Positions 51,942-57,619 of a stretch of 64,000 nt of DNA are shown here, one piece after another. This DNA comes from an uncultured Eubacteriales bacterium. GTDB lineage: Bacteria; Bacillota; Clostridia; Oscillospirales; CAG-382. The notes beneath the pieces were generated by a model, which saw only the letters and a program-made list of their open reading frames with translations, was not told the DNA's origin and made no database searches. The stretch lies in contig URJL01000004.1 of the NCBI GenBank assembly GCA_900548115.1, positions 1-64,000 of the forward strand. Direction: 5' to 3'. Both the position numbers and the translations under genes were made by a program. Numbering within the stretch: position 1 is the first letter of the stretch; every line of letters starts with the position of its first letter.

Positions 51942-53507
51942 ATGAAAGTAGCTATTTATTGCCGCTTATCCGAAGAGGACAGAAACAAGCAATTTGAAAC
52001 CGACGACAGTAACAGCATACAGAACCAAAAAGCAATGCTGTTGCAGTACGCTATGGAACAGGGGTGGGAACTTTACAACATTTACAGCGACGACGACTAC
52101 ACGGGTTCAGATAGACGACGCCCGGAATTTAACCGTCTGCTCAAAGACGCAGAAGCGCACAAATTTGATATTATCCTCTGTAAAACACAATCCCGCTTCA
52201 CCCGTGAATTGGAATTAGTTGAAAAGTACATACACGGGTTATTCCCTATTTGGGGTATTCGTTTCATCAGCATTGTTGACAACGCCGATACCGCCAACAA
52301 GGGAAACAAAAAGTCACGTCAAATCAACGGACTTGTCAATGAGTGGTATTTGGAGGATATGTCCGAGAATATCCGCAGCGTTTTAACCAACAGACGAGTG
52401 AACGGTTTTCATATCGGCGCATTTGCCCTTTACGGGTACAAGAAAGACCCCGACCAAAAGGGACACTTGATAATCGACGAAGAAGCCGCAGCCGTTGTCC
52501 GAGAAGTATTTACCCTATTCGCACAGGGTTACGGAAAAACTGCGATTGCCCGTATGCTCAATGACAGGGGCATACCAAATCCAACTGAATATAAGCGTCT
52601 GCATGGCTTGCGGTATCAGCAGCCGAAAACAAAGAACAGCACCCTTTGGAAATACTTTGCTATTTCTGATATGCTGATAAATGAAATCTATATCGGTAAT
52701 ATGGTGCAAGGAAAATACGGCAGCGTTTCCTATAAGACGAAGCAGAACAAGCCCCGTCCCAAAAGTGAGTGGTATGTCGTAGAGGGTACGCATGAGCCGA
52801 TTATAGATCGTGAGTTATGGGACAGAGTACAGGCGTTAATCGAACAGAGGGCAAAGCCCTTTGACGTTGGCACAGTCGGTTTATTTGCAAGAAAAGCCCG
52901 GTGCGCTAACTGCGGTTACACCATGCGTTCATCAAAGTCTGCACCGGGGCGCGGAAGCAAACATTATTTACAATGCTCCAACCGCCATGTGGCAAAGGAC
53001 GCTTGTATCGGCTCTTTTATCTCTGTTGATAAATTGGAAAGGCTTGTAATAGATGAGCTTAACCGTTTAGCAACCGATTATCTTGACAAAGACGAGTTAG
53101 AGCAGAACATTGAGTTTTGCGACAACTTACAGGAGCAGAAAGCCCGTCTACTCTCTGATATTGCAGTCTACGGAAAAAAGGTTGCAGAGTATTCAAAAGG
53201 TATTCGGGAGCTTTACATGGATAAGGTCAAGGGCTTAATCTCTGAAAGCGATTATGTAGAAATGTCTAAAGATTTTACCACAGAGCGTGAACGTTTGGAA
53301 CGTGTAATTGCTGACGGAGAAAAGCAGTTAGCCGAAATCGAAGAAAAAATTGCGGCGGGCGATAATCGCCGCGAACTGATTGAACAATACACCAACTTGG
53401 AACACCTTACCCGCGAGATTGTGGAAACGCTGATTGATTATATATCCGTCGGCAAGCGTATTCCGGGAACAAGGAACGTTCCGATTGAAATTCACTGGAA
53501 CTTTTAA
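51942..53507 (+). CDS. Large serine recombinase (integrase/excisionase)
   Basis: 521 residues. N-terminal resolvase domain starts KVAIYCRLSEED, with the nucleophile Ser10 and the Arg-rich catalytic block LCKTQSRFTRELE. A recombinase domain (about residues 160-270) follows, then a zinc ribbon (CANCGYTM with CSNRH...C, residues about 325-360) and a C-terminal coiled coil (about 385-480). This is the architecture of phiC31/TnpX-type integrases that cut at a 2-base crossover. The stop codon touches the right attP arm, 27 bases from the core, the usual location for such genes. It is the candidate enzyme for both insertion into and excision from cotJC. Confidence 0.95.
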   Translation: MKVAIYCRLSEEDRNKQFETDDSNSIQNQKAMLLQYAMEQGWELYNIYSDDDYTGSDRRRPEFNRLLKDAEAHKFDIILCKTQSRFTRELELVEKYIHGLFPIWGIRFISIVDNADTANKGNKKSRQINGLVNEWYLEDMSENIRSVLTNRRVNGFHIGAFALYGYKKDPDQKGHLIIDEEAAAVVREVFTLFAQGYGKTAIARMLNDRGIPNPTEYKRLHGLRYQQPKTKNSTLWKYFAISDMLINEIYIGNMVQGKYGSVSYKTKQNKPRPKSEWYVVEGTHEPIIDRELWDRVQALIEQRAKPFDVGTVGLFARKARCANCGYTMRSSKSAPGRGSKHYLQCSNRHVAKDACIGSFISVDKLERLVIDELNRLATDYLDKDELEQNIEFCDNLQEQKARLLSDIAVYGKKVAEYSKGIRELYMDKVKGLISESDYVEMSKDFTTERERLERVIADGEKQLAEIEEKIAAGDNRRELIEQYTNLEHLTREIVETLIDYISVGKRIPGTRNVPIEIHWNF

Positions 53508-53538
53508 TCACAAGTTGTTCTTATATGATTGCAGCAGA
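53508..53538 (+). promoter_or_regulatory. Right attachment site of the cotJC element
   Basis: Arm TCACAAGTTGTTCTT (53508-53522), 11 bases, core GCAGA (53534-53538). Joined to the left end, the two arms lie 30 bases apart and are symmetric about the last two core bases GA, as expected for an attP of a serine integrase. Confidence 0.8.
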
Positions 53539-53740
53539 GCAAAAGGCGAGAAAGACATATGACAATATCCTGCGGCTTGTCGACGATCCCGATGTCCGCG
53601 ACCCGATAAAATTCCTGCGTGCAAGGGAGATAGTCCATTTCCAGCGGTTCGGCGAGGGTATGCGCCTTGCGACGGATAAGCTGAATTCAAAGAATTTCTA
53701 TGCTTTCAACCCGTCCTTCGATAAGAATTGCCTTAAATAA
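53539..53740 (+). pseudogene. cotJC: cotJC 3' part
   Basis: Continuation of CotJC after the element: QKARKTYDNILRL, the metal-ligand His in AREIVHFQRFGE, and the family ending SKNFYAFNPSFDKNC. In the joined protein the spacing between Glu136 and His169 (33 residues) equals that of Glu148 and His181 in Lactobacillus plantarum manganese catalase. On its own the fragment has no start signal. Codon use (two ATA among three Ile, AGA and AGG for Arg) differs from the 5' part. Confidence 0.9.
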
Positions 53741-53786
53741 ACCCCTGATACGCAAATTTTTGTTGACTTTTTGACCCTGATAACTT

Positions 53787-53812
53787 AGAGCAGCTTCGGC
53801 TGCTCTTTTTTA
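53787..53812 (+). terminator. Terminator of the cotJ operon
   Basis: Stem AGAGCAGC / GCTGCTCT with a TTCG tetraloop, followed by six T. Confidence 0.9.
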
Positions 53813-53842
53813 ATTCCGAACGCCAAAAATCAACTTATCTTA

Positions 53843-53871
53843 TTGACAAAAAGTTATTAACACATTATAAT
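53843..53871 (+). promoter_or_regulatory. Consensus promoter of the frameshifted membrane gene
   Basis: TTGACA (53843-53848), 17 bases, TATAAT (53866-53871). Confidence 0.9.
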
Positions 53872-53918
53872 ATTTTTGTTTACTATGCTCTAACGGATTG
53901 GGGAAAAGGAGTGTTCGG

Positions 53919-54415
53919 ATGAAAAAGTGGCAAAAAGCCGTATTCATCGTGGTGCTTACCGTATTCGTGGGCGCTTCGGTGTGGATGACCTTCAACTCTG
54001 CATCGGCGACGCGCTTGCCTCGGGCATGAAGCTCGCCGAGGAGGATATGAATGTCAGGATCAACGACTATCAGATGTATCTCTCGGGCGAACGCCTTGAG
54101 AACTATGCAGGGGTCATAGGCTGGTTTACAAGCCCTATTTCGGCTCTCATCAGCCTTATAATCCCGCTGCTTTTCTACCGCTACGGCTTTACCTCGGATT
54201 GGGATGTCCTTTTTGTTGACTCCATCCGTACAAAGTGCATGATAGTGGGCGTTGCCTTTGACCTTGTCGGGCACCTGCTCTGCTGCCTGCCGTATCTCTT
54301 CTTCTGGGATTATACCGACGAGAAGCATGCCGAGGTCATGCATGCCCTGAGCGAGCGCGCGGACGCCGCCGAGCTTGAAGCTATAAAAGAAAAGGCGCAG
54401 GCAACGGCAGATTAA
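53919..54415 (+). pseudogene. Frameshifted three-helix membrane protein
   Basis: ATG 53919 has a consensus promoter and AAAAGGAG, so translation should begin here: KKWQKAVFIVVLTVFVGASVW (helix 1). At 53994-53997 (AACTCT) the frame must shift by one base to continue LCIGDALASGMKLAEEDMN; an extra C (AACCTCT) would repair it. After the shift come helix 2 (about GVIGWFTSPISALISLI) and helix 3 (MIVGVAFDLVGHLLCCLPYL), then a charged tail rich in Ala/Glu. The repaired product is about 165 residues. It resembles the C-terminal part of larger carriers but I cannot name a family. Mutation or sequencing error are both possible. Confidence 0.6.
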
Positions 54416-54467
54416 GCCTTTTCGGTCAGATATGGTGCGAATTATCAGTTTATTAACAAAAAAAAGC

Positions 54468-54496
54468 TTGCATATTCAGCGGCTGTAATGTATAAT
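54468..54496 (+). promoter_or_regulatory. Promoter of yajC
   Basis: TTGCAT (54468-54473), 17 bases, TATAAT (54491-54496). Confidence 0.85.
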
Positions 54497-54527
54497 TGTT
54501 ACATTAATGTTTTGGAGGTCATATTAA

Positions 54528-54998
54528 ATGAATTTTATCCCCCTTCTTGCTCAGCTCGGCGGATCGGCCGGCGGCGCATCCTCAACCCAGCAGAGTAACC
54601 CCATTATGATGATAGTAATGATGGCTGCCCTTTTTGCCGTTATGTATTTCGTTATGATCAGACCGCAGAAGAAAAAGCAAAAAGAAGAGCAGAACATGCG
54701 TGACAGCATCCAGGTCGGCGATGAGATAACCACCATCGGCGGCATCATGGGCAGAGTCGTCACCGTCAAAGAGGATTCTATCATCATCGAGACCGGCGCG
54801 GACAGAAACAAGATGAAGATCACCCGCTGGGCTGTTTCGACCAACAATACCGCCACCGAGAAGGCGGAGGCTGAGAGACAGGCCGCCAAGGAAGCTGCCG
54901 AAGCTGAGAAGAAAAAGAAGATGGACGAAGCCGTTGAGAACAGCAAGGCAAGCAGAAAGAAATCAAAGAAGAAGAAGGACGACACCTTCGACAGCTGA
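54528..54998 (+). CDS. yajC: Preprotein translocase subunit YajC
   Basis: 156 residues. One N-terminal helix (MMIVMMAALFAVMYFVM, residues about 28-45) is followed by the family signature IRPQKKKQKEE and the conserved QVGDEITTIGGIMGRVVTVKED. An Ala/Lys/Glu-rich coiled-coil tail of about 60 residues, ending KKSKKKKDD, is longer than in most YajC proteins. It associates with SecDF in the translocon. TTTTGGAGG is the ribosome binding site. A TIGR04086-type membrane protein follows, a neighbour often seen in Clostridia. Confidence 0.93.
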   Translation: MNFIPLLAQLGGSAGGASSTQQSNPIMMIVMMAALFAVMYFVMIRPQKKKQKEEQNMRDSIQVGDEITTIGGIMGRVVTVKEDSIIIETGADRNKMKITRWAVSTNNTATEKAEAERQAAKEAAEAEKKKKMDEAVENSKASRKKSKKKKDDTFDS

Positions 54999-55013
54999 GA
55001 ATAATTTATTCGC

Positions 55014-55052
55014 CCCCCTCATATCATGTACTAACATGACGTGAGGGGAGTA
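55014..55052 (+). promoter_or_regulatory. Hairpin overlapping the ribosome binding site of gene 55058
   Basis: CCCCTCA pairs with TGAGGGG and, inside, CATGT pairs with ACATG. The right arm contains GAGGGGAG, the Shine-Dalgarno of the gene starting at 55058. The hairpin would hide it, and the following ATTTTT could also give partial termination after yajC. Confidence 0.55.
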
Positions 55053-55057
55053 TTTTT

Positions 55058-55471
55058 ATGCCTGCGAAAACCAAAAAAGCGAGGCGTGAGGAGCAGTCGG
55101 CTTCTCCGTTTAAGAAGATTGCCGTCGGTGCGGCGATAGGTGCGGTGCTTTTCTTTGCTTTTACGGCGGCCTTTGCCCTCGCTTCGCTCAAAAGCGGCAT
55201 AGGCTCGGGGGCATATTTCCCCGCAGGCTTGATAATCGCCCTGCTCTCGGGGCTTGCCGCGGGCTTTGCGGCGGCGAAGCCTATTAAAAAGAACGGGCTT
55301 GCCTGCGGTGCGCTTGCGGGGCTTTGCGCCTCGCTGCCCTGCGCTGCGGTTGCGGCTCTGCTCAGCTCGGGCGCGGGCGTGCGGCTGATAGCCTTTATCG
55401 GCGCAATGACCCTCGGCGGCGCTCTGGGCGGAGTTGCGGCGGTGAATATCAAAAAGAGGGCGAAGTATTGA
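55058..55471 (+). CDS. TIGR04086-type membrane protein
   Basis: 137 residues: a basic cytoplasmic start (PAKTKKARREEQ), then four predicted helices rich in Ala/Gly/Leu (IAVGAAIGAVLFFAFTAAF; AGLIIALLSGLAAGFAAA; LACGALAGLCASLPCAAVAA; LIAFIGAMTLGGALGGVAAV). Size, topology and the position behind yajC fit the TIGR04086 family, whose function is unknown. Its TGA overlaps the TTG start of the next gene. Confidence 0.7.
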   Translation: MPAKTKKARREEQSASPFKKIAVGAAIGAVLFFAFTAAFALASLKSGIGSGAYFPAGLIIALLSGLAAGFAAAKPIKKNGLACGALAGLCASLPCAAVAALLSSGAGVRLIAFIGAMTLGGALGGVAAVNIKKRAKY

Positions 55472-56025
55472 GCCGCCGTGCCGTGACCGCCGTCGTTTTG
55501 CTGGTATCCGCGGCGATCGCTCTCTCGTCCTGCGCGCTGCAAACGGAGATGTCGCCCGAGATATTTCTTGAACGTCTTGCCGAAGCCGATAAAACGCTGA
55601 GCGTTGACTTTGACGGCAGATATTACAGCGGCGACCGCTGCTATTGCTTCGTCAGCGACGGGGGAGGGACCGAATATGTGCTCTCCATGCAGACCTGCGC
55701 CGACGGCAGCGTGCAGTCCGTGAGCCTTGCAAGCACCGCGGTTGACAGGACAGCTGCTTTTATTTCGCTTGCGGGCACGGTGACATCGGTCTATTCTCCG
55801 CAGGAGGATATCAAAGCGATTGTTTCGGCGCTTTTTGCAGACGGTGAGGTAGGGGAGCGGTGCGAATACTATAACACACGCCGCTATGAATATTCCTCGG
55901 CTTCAAGCGAAAACGGGCTGTATTTCTCGATCGACGATCTGCGCCTCGGCGAGCGCAGCACACCCGCCCTGACCCTCGGCGACCTCTCGGGCTATCTGAA
56001 TAGATCAAAGCCTTCGGCGCGATAG
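55468..56025 (+). CDS. Lipoprotein of unknown function
   Basis: 185 residues from TTG 55468, which overlaps the preceding TGA (TTGA); AGAGGG lies 8-13 bases upstream. Signal peptide SRRAVTAVVLLVSAAIALSS with lipobox LSSC. The exported part is alpha/beta with no recognised domain (FLERLAEADKTLSVDFDGRY, YVLSMQTCADGSVQSVSLAS). It forms an operon with the TIGR04086-type gene and closes with the hairpin at 56007. Confidence 0.7.
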   Translation: MSRRAVTAVVLLVSAAIALSSCALQTEMSPEIFLERLAEADKTLSVDFDGRYYSGDRCYCFVSDGGGTEYVLSMQTCADGSVQSVSLASTAVDRTAAFISLAGTVTSVYSPQEDIKAIVSALFADGEVGERCEYYNTRRYEYSSASSENGLYFSIDDLRLGERSTPALTLGDLSGYLNRSKPSAR

Positions 56026-56038
56026 CGTCGGAGGCTTT
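56007..56038 (+). terminator. Terminator hairpin, copy 1 of a repeated element
   Basis: AAAGCCTTCGGCGC, loop GATA, then GCGTCGGAGGCTTT. Nearly identical to 57381-57412 (one base differs, in the loop). It overlaps the last codons of the lipoprotein gene. Confidence 0.7.
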
Positions 56039-56114
56039 AGTGATTTCATCATCAATATTTTATATGAAAAAATATTACAAACGGTAAATAATCAATAGGT
56101 TACAAAAATGTTAC

Positions 56115-56143
56115 TTGACTTAGCAAATTAAATTATATATACT
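56115..56143 (+). promoter_or_regulatory. Promoter of lipoprotein 56243
   Basis: TTGACT (56115-56120), 17 bases, TATACT (56138-56143), 100 bases before the start. Confidence 0.75.
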
Positions 56144-56242
56144 GAAATTGCAAAGACGCTTATTTTGACAGGGGGTGTCTCCGATGTGGCGTCGGGCGGC
56201 GGACAAAAGATAAATTCAATATCAAAAAACGGAGGAGATAAC

Positions 56243-57325
56243 ATGAAGAGAGTATCTGCATTGATTTTAGCCCTTATGTTTTTATTTCTCGCGTCCTGCG
56301 GCACGGATGCCGCGCCGGAGACCACGACGGAGCAGGCAAATTCCGTCTCGACGGATTTGAAAATTGATTATGAGACCGTCAAAGTTCCGTTTAAATCCGT
56401 GTCGTCACCTTTGCTGCTCGACGACAAGCTGGTAATGGCGGTCGCAACTGCGGACAGGACGGAGACCGACCGCCGTTATCTGATCTCATATGACATCGGC
56501 AGCGGCAAATATGATAACATCTTTGAGAGTACGCACGAGCTCGGCGATATTCAGAGCATTCGGTTTGACAGCGAGTGGCTCATATGGAACGACTGCGAGA
56601 TCTATAATTCCGCGCGCAACATATATTGCATGAATTATAAGACAAAAGAGATAACTCAGATAACCAAGCTCGGCAATGATTCTGCGGTCGGTGAGCCGTG
56701 CATTTCCGACGGAGTTGTGTTCTGGGATGAGTGCATTGATATCGGCGGCGAGAATACACGCTCGCTCATTAAAGCCTATGACTGCACGACCAAGGAGACA
56801 AAGACGATATCTGAGGACGGCGATAAAGTGAGCGCGGGTGACGGCAAGGCCGTTTTCACCGTCAATAAGGGCGGCAAAACTACCCTCGGCGTATACGATA
56901 TTGCGAGCGGCAAGGTGACGGAGCTCGCCTTGGGCGACGGCAGCTACACGTTAAAGGATTGCGCCGCCGGTTACGCCCTCTATGTCGAGACAAAAGACCC
57001 GTCAAGAGGCGATTCCTCGCAAAAAACATGGATCATCGACCTTAGCGACGGCAAAACCGCCGTGGCGGATATCTTTCCCGACGGGGCGAAAATGTTCGGC
57101 GATTATGCAGTTTCGTGCACCGCATCGGCGCTTTGGTTCTATAAGAGAGACGGCGGAACGCTCAGCATTATCGACGGACTGCGCGATACAAATGTTGCCG
57201 ACGCATCTTTTGCCGGGAACAACACGGTCATCAGCGTTATTAAAAATGTCGGCTCGGGTACCTCCGAGGGCTTGGTTAATGAGACCGAAATGCATATATT
57301 CGATCTTAATAAACTGAGCGTGTGA
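56243..57325 (+). CDS. Beta-propeller-like lipoprotein
   Basis: 360 residues from ATG 56243 (ACGGAGGAG upstream; an in-frame start 78 bases earlier lacks one). Signal peptide with lipobox LASC, then a Thr/Glu spacer. The rest consists of repeating strand pairs (MAVATADRTETDRRYLISYD, SEWLIWNDCEIYN, RSLIKAYDCTTKETKTI, GVYDIASGKVTEL) that suggest a six- or seven-bladed propeller like TolB or DUF5050 proteins. No catalytic residues are evident. It probably binds a ligand or protein at the cell surface. Confidence 0.72.
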   Translation: MKRVSALILALMFLFLASCGTDAAPETTTEQANSVSTDLKIDYETVKVPFKSVSSPLLLDDKLVMAVATADRTETDRRYLISYDIGSGKYDNIFESTHELGDIQSIRFDSEWLIWNDCEIYNSARNIYCMNYKTKEITQITKLGNDSAVGEPCISDGVVFWDECIDIGGENTRSLIKAYDCTTKETKTISEDGDKVSAGDGKAVFTVNKGGKTTLGVYDIASGKVTELALGDGSYTLKDCAAGYALYVETKDPSRGDSSQKTWIIDLSDGKTAVADIFPDGAKMFGDYAVSCTASALWFYKRDGGTLSIIDGLRDTNVADASFAGNNTVISVIKNVGSGTSEGLVNETEMHIFDLNKLSV

Positions 57326-57380
57326 TAAGCGGAGGGTTATCTCGGCGAACCGCAGAAGATCCTCATGTATGACTGATAAT

Positions 57381-57412
57381 AAAGCCTTCGGCGCAATAGC
57401 GTCGGAGGCTTT
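57381..57412 (+). terminator. Terminator hairpin, copy 2 of a repeated element
   Basis: AAAGCCTTCGGCGC, loop AATA, then GCGTCGGAGGCTTT. Same element as at 56007-56038. Confidence 0.75.
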
Positions 57413-57492
57413 ATCGCTTTAAATCATACCGAATATTTTTGCTGAAAAATGTTAATAAAGTATGAAATATATGTAAATTTCAAGAATATTTG

Positions 57493-57521
57493 TTGACTTT
57501 ATAGCCCTGATTATATATGCT
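57493..57521 (+). promoter_or_regulatory. Probable promoter of gene 57620
   Basis: TTGACT (57493-57498), 17 bases, TATGCT (57516-57521), about 99 bases before the GTG. Apart from this and the hairpin at 57381, the 294-base gap (57326-57619) holds nothing recognisable. Confidence 0.5.
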
Positions 57522-57619
57522 ATAGTTGTAAGGGGGAGATTCCGATGGCTTGTTGATTCTTTTGATCTTGAGGTAATCAGTAAAATTTCAAAAGTTATAT
57601 AAGATGGGAGGAAACAGCA

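Larger units (their letters stand above)
45312..53536 (+). mobile_element. 8.2-kb serine-recombinase element inserted in cotJC
   Basis: An element of 8,225 bases between two GCAGA cores, one in each half of cotJC. It carries a Ktr/Trk potassium uptake pair, a small membrane protein, a KdpD-like kinase and KdpE-like regulator, a CorC/HlyC-type remnant, a structured intergenic region, a 54-aa protein, and a large serine recombinase whose stop codon touches the right attP arm. It is more AT-rich than the left flank. There are no conjugation, replication or phage structural genes, so it is small and can only be excised or integrated, or mobilised in trans. By position it is comparable with skin-type elements in sporulation genes. 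Confidence 0.9.
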
